Below are positions 23,401-34,200 of a DNA stretch of 64,000 nucleotides, piece after piece (position 1 is the first letter of the stretch; each line of letters starts with the position of its first letter). The notes beneath the pieces are model-generated. The model was not told the origin of the DNA and made no database searches. It worked only from the letters and a program-made list of their open reading frames with translations. The DNA comes from Scolanthus callimorphus (taxonomy: Eukaryota; Cnidaria; Anthozoa; Actiniaria; Edwardsiidae), in NCBI GenBank assembly GCA_033964015.1, contig CM066922.1, positions 21,066,507-21,130,506 of the forward strand, given 5' to 3'. A program made the position numbers and the translations under genes.

Positions 23401-26400
23401 CCCATAGAGTTGAATATTCAATTCATTATTCCATTATTGATTTCATTATTCAATCAAAAACTGCATTTTTCAATTAATCGAAAACTCGTTCTCTGTCTAT
23501 GATTCCATGACAACGAATGCCTTTTTCGGGCAAAAAGCGTGCAGAATGTTTCGAGAACAGACACACAGGCGCCAAAGTGTGAAAGTGCGTTGCCATGGAA
23601 TCGTAAACAAAAAAACGAGTTTCGAATTGTAACGGCTATAACATTATTTTTGGATTGAATAATGAAATCAATAATGGAATAGTGAATTGACTATTCAACT
23701 CTAGGGGGGCACGCTTCATGTCTTTTGACTGTAATAATTGATCAAGCTTAAACAACGAAAAAACAATGGCAATCGATTCTCGTTTTGTCGAGGTTTCCGA
23801 TTTTGAAAGACAATTTTTCACTTTTTTTGTCCAACTTTTTGTCCAACCTCGCAAGGGCCACGGGGCAATAGCCCATTCGGCTGGCGCTATTGACTCGTAT
23901 CCCTTTTGGGCTCGTGGTCTAATTGTTAAATAATGTGTCACACTACTAGGCCCTATTGTCTAAGCCTTTTGCGTTTATTGTAATTAAATGTCATGACAAC
24001 GAAATCCGTTTATTTTTTTGTAGAAGAAAGGAAAAGCAAATAAATCTCGCTCGAGGAAGGCGAGCAACTCTCACGAGTCTGAGAAAGAGAAACCTTCAAG
24101 TGCTGATGTAAGTGCTGATGTAAGTGCTGATGTAAGTGCTGATGTAAGTGCTGATGTAAGTGCTGATGTAAGTGCTGATGTAAGCGATGATGAGGTGGGC
24201 TCGACGGACAAGACGGATGATGATGATGACAGGGAGAAAAGGGAGGATCCAGACGAAGAGAAAGGTAAACTGAGTTCTTTTCACATTTGACTTACCAAAT
24301 TGACCCAGCCAAGGCTCCGCTGTTTGTCGTAGGCTCAGACGCCAGACAATCATAGGCCGATTCTGATTGGACGATTTGCCGCTCGCCATTTTGAAATTCC
24401 CCACTGACAAGGACTGTCACCATATATGGAAAAGCCGAATATTCTAGATTCTAGAACTTCCGGTTTCGTCTGCGTCCAGAGCCTCCCACAGTCAACATGA
24501 CCGAGAGTCTCTGGGAACGAGATTGAAATTGACCGATCCCCGCAATTTAGCAGTTAGGCAATGATCTTGTATTCCCGCTACATTTTCTATGCTCTAGCTA
24601 GAATTCCCAAAAACTAAGAAATCCTGATAATTTTGGAGCATTGCAATAATTGGGGGCAAAGTTGTAGGCCGCTAAAGTTTTGTATTTGTAGAGACGTTGT
24701 ATGAGGCGCGGACACAATCTGTCCAACCTCCTTACAAACACTAAAACAATTTGCAACTTTGTGAAACCAATAGCAATAGAAGTCCGTTCCAAGCTTTCAA
24801 TAGCCACTGCTTTCCTATTGACAGTAACGAATAACGCTGGAAGAGTTCAGTGTCTTCCGAACTAAGTATGGCACCACATCCACACCCAATTCTCGCCATC
24901 TCTATCGGCGATACAGAAGGGGGGCGATATTCATAAGTTCAATGTGCTGTCAGCTGTGTTAGACAATCTTTTAAGAGTTGGGGGTCCGGGAGGCACCCCC
25001 CTTGGGGTAAAAGCATCTGTCGCTCGCCACCAGGCTTTTATTAATTTAACTGTGAACAGGAGAGCAGTGGCTATCGAAAGCTTGGAATGGACTTCTATTT
25101 TATTCATTGTGTTATTTTCAGTAAGGTTCTATAATGCCAAATTGTCCGTCACAAATTCTATTTTCTCTGGTAAACATCTGAATCCCTTCAATCTTTTAGG
25201 TCAAAGAGCGTGTGTGGACTCTAAAGATTCTTCTTCGAAGACTATCGTACCAAGTGAGGAAAAAGAGCAAATCAAGAACTCGCTGGTTGTCGAAACGAAA
25301 TCAATTTGCCCTGATATTAACGCAAAGGAGGAAACCTTACTAAATGACAGCAGAAGAGTTGAAAAAGAGGAGCAAGACCTGCGTGCAAAAGATACCAGAG
25401 CTTGTTTGGAAAGTGTGGACAATCATGTTGTCCTTGACAACGAGAAATCGTCTTATAAAGACGGTACTTACTGCACTCAAAGAGGTGAAGAGACTAGCCA
25501 AGAAGATCTAGACAATAACTTGAGTAACCACAGCGAGGAAAGGGAAGAGAAATGTGACAATATTGCTCTTTGTCTCGAGAAAACTGAAAATATGAAAGAT
25601 AGCGAGAGAAGAAGTGATTATTCGGAGACTTATAACGATGAAATGAAAGTACAAACCAGCTACGATGATATTTGCACAAAGGACAGGGATATTACGAATG
25701 GCTTGCCTTCGACGGTTAGCTCTAACATTTCGAAAAATAATGATATAACTGATGATATCAAAAACGAGAACGATGTCATGAATGGAGCAAAGCTTGATAT
25801 ATCTTTACAAAACATTAATGTAAAACGCATTCATGAAGATTTTGATAACATGGAAGATTCCTCAAATTTTGATGGCCGTAGTACCAGCGAGGATAAAGAA
25901 GTAAGCGGACTAGAAGGATGCGACGCTATTAGTACCAACAGTGGTTCGTATGCCAAAGACAGTGATACCGGGTACTCATCCGCGGACTCGCCAAGTGCCG
26001 GTGATAACAATAACGGAGCCTTAGATGAGACGTCCAGCGATAACAAGTCATTATTTACAGGTTCGGTGCAGTTGGATGAAAATGAGAGCGATAGAGACAG
26101 TGTCAAAGAACCGGTTTCTCTGAAATGTAGTGCGAGTGAAGTGGTACAGTTGGCTGGAAATGAATGTAGTAGAGAAAGTGTCAAAGAACCGGTTTCTCTG
26201 AAATGTAGTGCGGATGAAGTAGTACAGTTGGCTGGAAATGAAAGCATTAGAGAAAGTGTCAAACAACCGGTTTCTCTGAAATGTGGTGGAGATGAAGCGG
26301 TACCGTTGACTGGAAATGAACTGGTTGCTCTGAATTGTAGTGGCGAGGTTGAGATGCCAAAAGGTAGCGAGGGTCCCGAAAGAAGACACTCTGAAAGAGA

Positions 26401-29400
26401 AAGTGTCAAAGACTTGGTTGCTTCGAAAAGTAGTACTAGTGGGGAGCTTCAGAGGCCGAAAGGTAGCGAGAGTCACGATAGAAGACCTTCTGAGGAATTT
26501 GCAAAGGGTTTTAGCAATGATGACAACAGGAAAGAGAACGATTTGGTAGTTTTGGATTCCGCGGAACGAGGTAAAAATATAAGCGAAAGTGGTAGCCTCC
26601 AGCTGATCACTTCGAGGTTATGTGAACCATTCAAACCGGATTTACAAGATTGTGAGGATTGCAGTACACACAAACACAGCGGTAGCGATAGCAGTGGTAG
26701 CTCGACTGAAAACGTGCCTTTGAAAACCGACGATAGTGGACTTGCAACAAGAACCAATGATGCTAAACCCCCCACAATTTCTAATGGCAAAGAAAAGGAA
26801 AATCTAACGGTATACGAATTAGAAAATGGGTCTAGAAAAGTACAGAGCTCAAGGAACATTGATGAAAATGTTAACATGACAGCTGCAAATTCTGTCACCC
26901 ATAGTCAAGATGGCCAAGAAGAGGAAAATCAAACTCTGTATGAATTGCAAAGTGGGTCTAGAGAGGCACATAGCTCAACTAACGCCGAAAAAAGTATTGA
27001 CACGAATAGGGTGAAATGTGAAAAATCAGTAGCCACTTGTAGTCAAGATGATCAAGAAGAGGAAAATCAAACGCTTCATGAACTGCAAAGTGGGTCTAGA
27101 GAGGGACATAGTTCAAGTAATGCCGATGAAAATGTTAACGCGAATGCTGCAAATTCTGGTGTCACTAGTAGTCAGAATGCCGAAGAAGAAAAAAATCAAG
27201 CGCTGCATGAATTACAAAATGGGTCTACAGAGGCGCATAGCTCAAGTAACATTGATAAAAATGTTAACGCAAAATCTGAAAACTCAGTCGGCACTAGTAA
27301 AATAGATTCTGACGTCACTGATACTAAACCAGAATGTTCTAATAGCAACTTAAATACAGGATCCCGGATATTGACACTCTGCCCTCCCTACCTCCCTACC
27401 CCTGGGGAGTCTTCTTTGCAGTCGTGTCTAAGTGTTTTCTGCGCACCGGAAGTTCTCAAGGGGACCAACAGGTTTGCTTGTCAGGAGTGTACGAGACGTC
27501 AACATGGGCAAGAGGATTTGACGAGGAAAGGAAATGTGTCTTCCGAGGAAGGTAGTTCATCAGGTGAGAATCTTACACAAGGGCTTTAGGACAACGATGT
27601 TCTTGTGCTTAAAAGCACAAGCGTGAATGAAAAAGTTTTGTGATGTCACGAATTTAAAGTTTACCTCCATAAACTTCTTATTTTATCGTGATTCGTCCTA
27701 CCAAACAAAAGAGGCTTTGTGACGCAACTCGTGAACAATACACAAGTTCTTGCACGGAGGTAGAGCCTGATTCAAGTAACTCATATGGCTAGTCTAGGTT
27801 TGTAAAATGGGTTAACTCCGGTGTAATAACCATTTCCAGAGGACATCTTTGTGTTCAATTCTTATTTCATCCTGATTCGTTCTACCAAACAAAGCAGGAA
27901 GCTTTGTGACGCAGTTTGTGAGTAATCATAGGTTATTACACCGGAGATAAGCCTGTGAAATAGCCCTCTGCAACGCGATCACAACTGGTAACGGATTGCA
28001 ACAATGAGCTTTTGAAATCTTGTTGGGATGAATCGTTTTCAAAGTTTGAAGTTACATCGAAATATGTACGAAAATTGGTAGCAAGAGCGGACAACGCTGT
28101 TAGCTGATATAAGATATCATCTGTCAATCGCGGATCATTTCTTGAATCTGTTTTCTTTACCGCAGACGAAGGAGACCCATCCAAGTCCTCCTCTCCAAAG
28201 AGAGCCCTCGTCTACACAGAGGCGACGAAACAGCTACTACTATCGAGCACCCCACCAGTTTTGACCCTCCACCTAAAAAGGTTCCAACAAATAGGGTTTG
28301 GCCTCCGTAAGATCGCTAAACAGGTGGAGTTCCCACTGGTTCTAGACTTGGCCCCTTTCTGTAGCAAGCAAAGCAAGGTGGGTCCTTCATCGAATGTCTG
28401 GAAAACTTCGAATGTGCTAGGCGACACAAATGTCATGCAGCTTTAAAGAAGCGGTGTCACTACTTTAGCACACTTTTGGTGATGTAAAAAACATCAACAT
28501 AATTGATGGGTAGCCAAAATACTAGTCTAGGTTTATTACCATAGCCCTTAAACTACAAATCGATCATGATTGTAGGCTTCATGAACCTATTACAGAGCGG
28601 ATGGAAACGTATTGCAACAATGAGTTTTTTTGTCAGGATGAAAAGTTTTCAAAGTTTGAACTGAGTTACATCACAATTTCCTTGTAAATCGGCAGTCTTG
28701 CCGTTAAAACTTACATACATGATTTGGGGCTGATTACATACAAATTCAGAACTTACTACGAATTTATTATTTACAGGTAAACCCGTTGCATTGCGACCCA
28801 CGTTTTCAAAAACATGAAATTATTTTTGGATTTTTGACTCTGTTCCGCCAATCAAACTGTCTGAGCCAATGAAACTCTTGACCTGTTTCGCCTAGTGCAG
28901 TCAACTGGCTTCCCTCTGAACTAAAACCAGACAACGTCGCGACGGAAAGCCAGGCGACTGCACTAGGCAAAACAGGGCAAGAATCTGATTGGCTTATAAG
29001 ATTTGACTGGCTGAATGCCGCAAAGCCAAACGCGGGTCGCGATGCAACAAGTCGAGCTACATGTAGTCATAGTCTGACCACAGGAAGCCATAACATTTTC
29101 TTTCTTTTTTCCTTTTCATGTTCTTGTTCATGTTTTAGGGTGTCATACCAGATGCAGACGGACGAGTTCTGTATTCTCTCATTGGAGTAGTTGAACACAG
29201 TGGCGGGATGAATAGTGGACATTACACAGCATACATCAAAGTGAAATCCAAGCCAACTCTCGACCCAGAACACAAAGTTACCAACTTAGCAGAACTCAAT
29301 GACTTTATAGACAGCACTTGGGGTAAAGAAGAAAGATATAGCGAGCAACGGAAAAATAGGCACGTAGAGCCAACAGGGGGTCAGTGGTACTATGTGAGTG

Positions 29401-29507
29401 ATACGCACTCGATGATGGTACAAGAGGCCAGAGTGCTGAAGAGTCAGGCTTATATGCTCTTTTATGAACGACTTCCTTTTGCAGTCATTGCAGCAACAAA
29501 CGAGTAG
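10009..29507 (+). CDS. Ubiquitin carboxyl-terminal hydrolase, USP16/USP45 type
   Basis: Cysteine-protease deubiquitinase; in animals USP16 acts on monoubiquitinated H2A and USP45 on ERCC1. Exons: 10009-10105, 11007-11095, 11364-11426, 14016-14113, 14375-14490, 15448-15548, 16008-16055, 16400-16492, 17751-17884, 18479-18566, 20064-20160, 20657-20745, 21737-21793, 22776-22940, 24024-24264, 25200-27563, 28166-28377, 29139-29507. The sum is 4521 nt (1506 residues plus stop) with all phases matching. Order: basic N-terminus ([15 protein letters not shown]); ZnF-UBP (CPHIT to CYACDVEIP); Cys box [16 protein letters not shown] with the catalytic Cys; [13 protein letters not shown]; zinc-ribbon pairs ICHQCHK and [19 protein letters not shown]; His box [30 protein letters not shown] at the end. 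Human USP16 and USP45 are about 820 residues. The excess is mostly exon 16 (788 residues, acidic and repetitive), which sits where the vertebrate proteins also have an insert. Exon 14 could instead start at 22791. Confidence 0.92.
10138..10158. repeat. Poly-G tract
   Basis: A run of about 21 G just after exon 1 of the USP gene, inside intron 1. Confidence 0.8.
10800..10965. repeat. Palindromic MITE-like repeat, copy 2 (inverted relative to 4589-4760)
   Basis: CCCATTGGGAATAAAACACA, AAAGCGCAGCGGCCATGTTGG and GAACAAAGGGAGCAAATGAA here match the reverse complement of the right half of the repeat at 4589-4760. It lies in intron 1 of the USP gene, just before exon 2. Confidence 0.6.
12107..13988. 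mobile_element. Non-autonomous DNA transposon, copy 1 (2-bp target duplication, subterminal CCTGAC repeats)
   Basis: A 1.88 kb element with imperfect terminal inverted repeats: CCCGCACGAAAATGTC on the left and, inverted, CCCGTACGAAAGTTTT on the right. It is flanked by GT on both sides (12105-12106 and 13989-13990). Both ends are crowded with short subterminal motifs, GAGCCTGAC/GTCAGGCTC, about five per end. The interior has no ORF longer than about 80 codons, so it is non-autonomous. A second copy, nearly identical by eye, is at 33320-35220. A 2-bp duplication with subterminal repeats fits the CACTA/EnSpm superfamily best, but the ends do not begin CACTA, so the assignment is tentative. It occupies intron 3 of the USP gene. 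Confidence 0.8.
15214..15401. mobile_element. MULE-like MITE family (CATTCTCG...CCCAGAGCTC), copy 1
   Basis: The left end CATTCTCAAACCCAGAGCTC and right end GGGGAGCTCTGGGTATGAGA are inverted copies of each other. Internal landmarks are GGAGGCTCTGGTGACAGCC and CAAATGGATGTCCCCAGAG. Four relatives lie at 41336-41556, 52473-52676, 53240-53354 and 54362-54538. It is in the intron before USP exon 6. Confidence 0.75.
16500..17110. repeat. Dispersed repeat with palindromic head (CCAGGGTCCTTCCCTCACCT)
   Basis: Direct and inverted CCAGGGTCCTTCCCTCACCT blocks flank AGAACCCTGG. They are followed by a body with AATCCATTTCCATTGACTG and TTGATTTTGGTAAA. Related pieces occur at about 37075-37560 (GAGGACCCTGG, TTTAGGGAATGTAGTGGGAT) and 40905-41090 (CATCCATTTCCATCGGCTGA). 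All three are intronic. The class is undetermined. Confidence 0.5.
17431..17457. repeat. Poly-C tract followed by A-rich simple repeat
   Basis: About 27 C in a row, then A-rich and (CAA)n sequence to about 17510, in the intron before USP exon 9. Flanking CACCCCCC and GGATCCGCCCC motifs recur on both sides, suggesting it is the core of a short repeat element. Confidence 0.7.
18298..18442. mobile_element. Short MITE with ~32-bp terminal inverted repeats
   Basis: The left end TATAGCCTGC(G)AGCCGGCTC continues through TCCAGTGGGTTTT, and the right end is its complement with one extra mismatch. The centre holds a second GC-rich palindrome (GCGCGCGGGGTTCC against GGAATCCCGCGCGC). The flanks are TA-rich, so the target duplication cannot be defined. 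It lies 36 bp before USP exon 10. Confidence 0.7.
19184..19640. mobile_element. Fold-back MITE with ~70-bp inverted repeats
   Basis: GCTAAAGCCGGGGAAATACG begins the left arm. The right arm ends CCCCGGCTTTAACTAG after passing back through the same landmarks (CCTCAACTTGTCGCGCAAC, TTGTTGCGTTGCAAGT). The whole 0.46 kb could fold into one hairpin, with internal repeats of TTGTCGCGCAACA. A related palindromic segment with TGTGTCCTAGTTTAGCC continues to about 19875. It is in intron 10 of the USP gene. Confidence 0.7.
22058..22638. repeat. Minisatellite, ~60-bp unit, about nine copies
   Basis: Head-to-tail imperfect repeats of GGAGTAGATGGAGGCTCC, then GTTGATGGGCTCCTGATTC and TTCTACTCCTGTGCATAT. They fill most of the intron between USP exons 13 and 14. 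The unit contains GGAGGCTCC and GGGCTCC patches and imperfect internal symmetry (GGAGTAGA against TCTACTCC). It has no coding potential of its own. Confidence 0.85.
23045..23280 (+). mobile_element. tRNA-derived SINE split by a small DNA transposon
   Basis: The left part reads TTAGTTTAGTTGATAGAGCG, resembling the tRNA D-arm/A box. The right part has GGTTTGAACCTC, resembling the T-arm/B box (8 of 11 positions of the consensus by eye). Between them is a ~151 bp insertion (23091-23241) flanked by a direct repeat CGGGAGGTC (23082-23090 and 23242-23250). The insertion begins TAGCCTCCC and ends in the complement of TAGGCTCCT. An 8-9 bp target duplication with TAG-starting ends suggests a hAT-like or MULE-like MITE. 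It is in USP intron 14. Confidence 0.6.
24099..24182 (+). repeat. Seven-copy 12-bp coding repeat (Ser-Ala-Asp-Val) with embedded splice-donor consensus
   Basis: AGTGCTGATGTA is repeated seven times without a change inside USP exon 15, encoding SADV each time, and is followed by SDDE. Each junction spells ATGTAAGT, so the exon contains repeated GTAAGT, the consensus 5' splice site, upstream of the donor I assigned (24265, GTAAAC). Confidence 0.95.
26066..26340 (+). repeat. Coding repeat block A in USP exon 16 (~26-residue unit)
   Basis: Three to four tandem units of the form [21 protein letters not shown] lie inside the disordered insert, spaced 78 bp apart. The third is diverged and the fourth truncated. 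The amino-acid pattern and DNA are both conserved, so the expansion appears fairly recent. Confidence 0.85.
26790..27290 (+). repeat. Coding repeat block B in USP exon 16 (~42-residue unit)
   Basis: Four tandem units resemble [20 protein letters not shown] followed by a variable Asn- and Ser-rich linker. Codon use and composition match the rest of the exon. The block ends about 80 residues before the conserved zinc-ribbon segment [10 protein letters not shown]. Confidence 0.85.
27808..27954. repeat. MITE-like repeat (CCGGTGTAATAACC ends), copy 2
   Basis: GTTAACTCCGGTGTAATAACC on the left and the inverted GGTTATTACACCGGAGATAA on the right. The interior matches the reverse complement of the copy at 7138-7275. 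It lies between USP exons 16 and 17. Confidence 0.75.
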
Positions 29508-31284
29508 CTCCGTAGTCTATTGAGCTCATCTAATTGTGCTGCACAATATGATTTCTAATCTGACCACGCCACCAAAAAAGAGATTTTTCCAGCCTACAGC
29601 CTCGACCAAAACGGCAGAGAAAATGTTTAAAACCACATTGAGTTTTCGACTAACTTAGCGCCCAATTTATCCCCCCCCCACCCCCCCCCCCCCCCCCCCC
29701 CCCCACACACACACAAATCAATGTCGGTGGGGCGTTCCGATCCCTTCACACTTTACTTGCAACATTGTTTTTAGGGGAGGGGGAGGTGAAATGACAGGAC
29801 AGGAGGATAGCGAAAAAGGAGCGATTTCAGTATTCTCTACAGGTTTTGTCCCAGATTACAGTCCCTGGTGTTCTTAGCGGTGGGCTTTCTGTGCTTGGAG
29901 ATAAACCGCGAGGGCCTGGGCCGCGGTAAATGTCGGACATATGGTGTAGTCTCCTTAGCCGCTGACTGTTTCTCGTTTCATTTTTACGAGCGACACGCCA
30001 GCGGCTGCGAAGGAGGCTACATGTTGTGGCCCTTTGAGTTAAAATATAAAATGTACTTCTATGTTGTGTTTTCGTAAAATCGATGTGGCAACCCGAATCG
30101 ACCAAATTCGACCATTCTATTAAACTTAAAGCTTGCTACGCGCACTTTGTGACTTCTGTCAGTCTTCTGTATTCAGATCTAGATCGGTAGCACTCGTTTT
30201 CTGCAACATTGGTTTGTAAAATTTTGAATATTTCGTTCTCGTTCACCACAGGGCTCACAGGCGCGCGGAGAGACCGTATGAAAAAGTCACTTTATAATAT
30301 CCCAGCTCTTGAATTCAAATTAAAAGGTACATGCTCATTGTTTATCTAGCGATTGACTTGTCTCCTTTCCTGGGGTTTAAGAGCCCTTTTCAGCGTGAAA
30401 TCCAGTGTACTTGCGGTACTAGACTCCATGAATTTCAGAAGGGAGGGGGGTGGTGAAAATATGGGACGAAAATTTTCTAATTAATTTCCTTCAGCAAATA
30501 CAGTAAATATATGGGAAAATCTCCCGAGAAGGGGGGGGGGGGGCGCTTGAGTTTGATATCCTTGCGTTTGCGTTACAGTGAGAACCAGCCTTGTTTAGTT
30601 TGCTTACACTTGCGTACCCTTTATCACACTAGACGCGAGCGCAGGGAACGCAACGTCTCGATTTTCTTGCGTCTGCGTTCTAGTGTAAACGCATGAGTTT
30701 GATCCTGGCGCTTGCATTTTTGCGCTTGTGTTCCAGAGAACCAGCCTTCTTGCGCTATACCTTGCGTCGCTGTTATTTACATTTGCTTTAACTTGCGTCC
30801 CGCGCTTGTACTTGCGTTCGTGTATGAACCAGCCCTTATTAGGGATAGCACACTTTTGGGATAGTCGTGAATACTAACGATTTTGACCCCCAAAAAGAAT
30901 CATGACAAAAATTTTCACAAGATAAACAAGGAGCGAGTACTTTTAAAATTTGATTTCAAGGGGTGAATTACTTTTCAGTTCAGAAAAGAAATAAAGGTGA
31001 TGAATGTGCTCCGACTGTCGGTATCTCGAGCGAGACAAAACGAAAGAGCGCGGTAACAAGTGTCACGTGGTACCCAGCGTGCCGGCGGCAAGAACGCCTG
31101 TTGAAAATTGGTATCTTCGCTCGAGCATGCAGGAGGCCAGTATTTCATAATTTATGCTATATCGATTCACAGGAATCCCACTTGCTGAGTCACTAGCTAC
31201 ATTATGCAAGTTTATGTAACGATAATTTGATCTCAGCTGCAAAAACACCTCTCCAAACTCTTCGTTTCCCGCGCGAGCCCCAAC
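29508..31284. other. Intergenic region between USP and glutaredoxin-DEP genes
   Basis: It contains a poly-C tract (about 29671-29705), a poly-G tract near 30531, and a diffuse repeat at 30540-30840 built on CTTGCGTTTGCGTT-like motifs. I found no polyadenylation signal close to the USP stop codon and no third gene. The last 200 bp before 31285 should hold the promoter of the glutaredoxin-DEP gene and include a CACGTG E-box near 31065. Confidence 0.5.
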
Positions 31285-34200
31285 ATGAAAGGTCGTGTTA
31301 TCATTTTCTCGATAACCGGGTGTCCTTACTGCATACGTGCGAAGACGAAGCTAAACGACGAATTTGACATCGCATACATCGACATTAACTTAGATAAATA
31401 CCGAGATAGACGGGAAGAAGTGGTACAGAGAACTGGCCGTCGAACGGTGCCGCAAATTTTCTTCAATAACATCCATGTCGGAGGTTACGAAGAGCTGGAA
31501 AAGTTGGTAAGATTTTGTGCACCGATCATTCAGAATGTGGATTTCATACGTTCATGCTTAAATTTTAAGCCTTGTTTACAAATACATAGAACTGAAATAC
31601 ACTTGTCAAATCAGCTATCTGAAGGATTCCCTGCTCTGATCTCTCTCCTTGTTGTTTTTCGCCTAGCAGATAGCAGGTTATCTGAAGAACACGGCTGAAA
31701 TAATAATGCACCAGTCAATTGACAGCCCCGCACCCCCCCATTCGCGCATTAGCGGGGTACTAGCGGGGCTTTCGTATAGAATTCACACTACATTACTGCC
31801 CCGTTGGTCGGGAGATGCGCTTTCTTTCACGACTTCCACACAGTACATCGAGCGGGGAGTCACTCTCTTCCCCGGGACGCAACACAACAGAAACCAGCCC
31901 GCTTTCCGGGCTGCTTCACCTCCATATGAACACCCCTTTACTTCACAAAAGACACGACAAATACAGATTTTTGTTACTTGAATTAAACATATTAAATTTT
32001 AATCTACACTAGCGAAAGTACATGCAAGTAGAAAAATATGGTTTTATTACGCTTTGCGATCGGCTGCGGCTGCATTGAAAACTGGGCACCATTGACATGA
32101 CTCTTTTCAGTGAGTAAAAATCCTTTGTGTTATCTTCTAAATTCATTGGACAAGGAGCGTATTCACTCTTAATTATTACCCTGGGGACGGTGCATTCACC
32201 TCTCAGATTGTCCCCGCAAACCGAGGCGCTCACTGCCTTTCATTTGCCAAAAAGTGAATGCCCCGCTAATGCGCGAATGGGGGGGTGCGGGGCTGTCAAT
32301 TGACTGGTGCATAAGCAGAACAAAAAACATACTTATTCGTATTTACAGTATTAGAGCGGATTTCACATGACTGTCGTGAAAGCAATTGCAATTGAGCAAT
32401 CACTAGCCAATCAGTAACAAGAGTAATTACAACTTACTGCTGAATGGTTTCCAGCCCAGCCAATCAGGAGCCGAACCAATTCCTTGCTTGTAATTAGTTC
32501 GCAATTTGATTGGTTGATAGAAATAAGCAGCCAATGAGAAAGCAAACCAATTGCAAACACTACGGTCATCTGAAATCCGCTCTAAAATTGTAAATCAAAC
32601 TTGTCTCAATTGGTATTATTGAAGTGTTAAGTTCACAATACAGGGATGTCATCATTCTATAAGGACTTCAGAAATTATGGAAGAAACCTTGGGATTCAGG
32701 CAAAATACAAAGGTTATGATGAAATTGCAGGGAAGAAAACTGGGAGAAATAGAGGAAAATTGCCAGGAGACAGAATGAAAAATAACTGGGGACTCCTGAC
32801 AAAAGCAGTAGACTCAATATCCCTGAAATTATTTCAGGTTATATTTTTGCTTTGTCTTCTCCAGTCTGAATCCGAGATGGACAAGCTAATGGAGGAAATT
32901 GAAAAGAACCCCCCTCCCCCAGATGCCCCTGCACCACCCCCTCCTGAACAAGACAATGACACAGGTTAGAGAATACTCTATTCATTTCAATGTGTGGTTC
33001 CTGAAAATGTGTGGTTCCTGAAAATGAACCACACATTTCAATGTGTGGTCCCCCCCCCTCACACACACAAGGGTGTTGAAAAGTGACCCCCCACCCCCCT
33101 GGAATTTCCAAAGAAAAATACAGAATTTTGTATGAAAAAGATCAGGTAAATTGACATATGCCGATGATCTTGAGAGATTTAACAATTAGACTACAAGTTC
33201 AAGTTTTGTATGAGTCAATAGATAGTTAACGAGCCGTGTAGTGCTGAGTTGACTATTTGACTCATAGAAAACGAGAACGAGTAATTTAATTGTTTTAGTA
33301 GAAACCCACTAGCATACTACCCGCACGAAAATGTCTGGGCTGACAAGAGCCTGAATTCGGCCTGACAAATAAGCAGGACATTAGCCGGTCAGGAGCATTA
33401 CATGAGCCTGACGGACACTAGCGGGAACTAGAATGACACGAGCATGACAGAGAGCAGGAAAAAGAGCGTGAACTAGCGTTGCAAGAGCCTGACAACATCG
33501 ACCGTGAATAGCGCCTGACATAGCGGTACGGATCCTTCATCGCCTCAGAATAAAGCAACGATATTCATTGGTGCAAATCCATCATCACCTTGGTGCTGTC
33601 AGACCTGTTTACTGCCGGAAAACTACTACTTTTGATTCACTTTTGACAGAGTCGCAAATCAGGAAATATTTTACTAACAGGAGAAAACCGAACATGTTAT
33701 CTAATAATACTTGGCCGAAACTCACGCAAAAAGCGTTATCAGCTGATGCAAAGGTAAATTATCTCTCTCCAATTTATGAATATCTGACACAGACCCTTTG
33801 CACCGTAGAGATAATATGTTAGGTTTTCTCCTGTTAGTAAAAGAACGCAACACAGAGTTTATTTTACACGAACTGGTATTGCACGAGACTAGAAATGAAA
33901 TTATTTCTATTTAACGTAGCCGATCCCCTTTTGCCGTTTCGCATGTTTTTTCGCATGTATATTTTATCAGTTGTTGTTCGCGTGAGTCGTCGAACAGTAT
34001 GCTATTTAATTACCTGTTAACTTCACTTTCGAGATTCAAGAAAAATAATAACTAAAAATAGCCAAAAATGTGCGTTTCTAATGTTTTTTTTTTACAATTA
34101 CAGCGCTTTACTCAGCGGAGCTAGCTTATGCACGTATCTCATGTGGTTGTTTCTTTACAATAACAGCGATACTCAGCGGATTCAGGTTGTTTGCGTGTGT

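Noticed and set aside
24096..24410. Minus-strand frame with a repeated I-S-T-Y pattern
   Set aside because: It is the antisense of the SADV coding repeat.
24944..25199. Upstream part of the 881-codon open frame, starting at the ATG at 24944
   Set aside because: A good acceptor (TCTTTTAG) ends at 25199 and its phase fits the previous exon (24264, phase 1). The upstream codons resemble no USP sequence and overlap repeat-like sequence, so they are read as intron.
25831..26898. Three long minus-strand frames of 141-192 codons (26473-26898, 26051-26476, 25831-26409)
   Set aside because: They mirror the repetitive USP exon 16 and are open because of its biased codons; no domain or splice partner.
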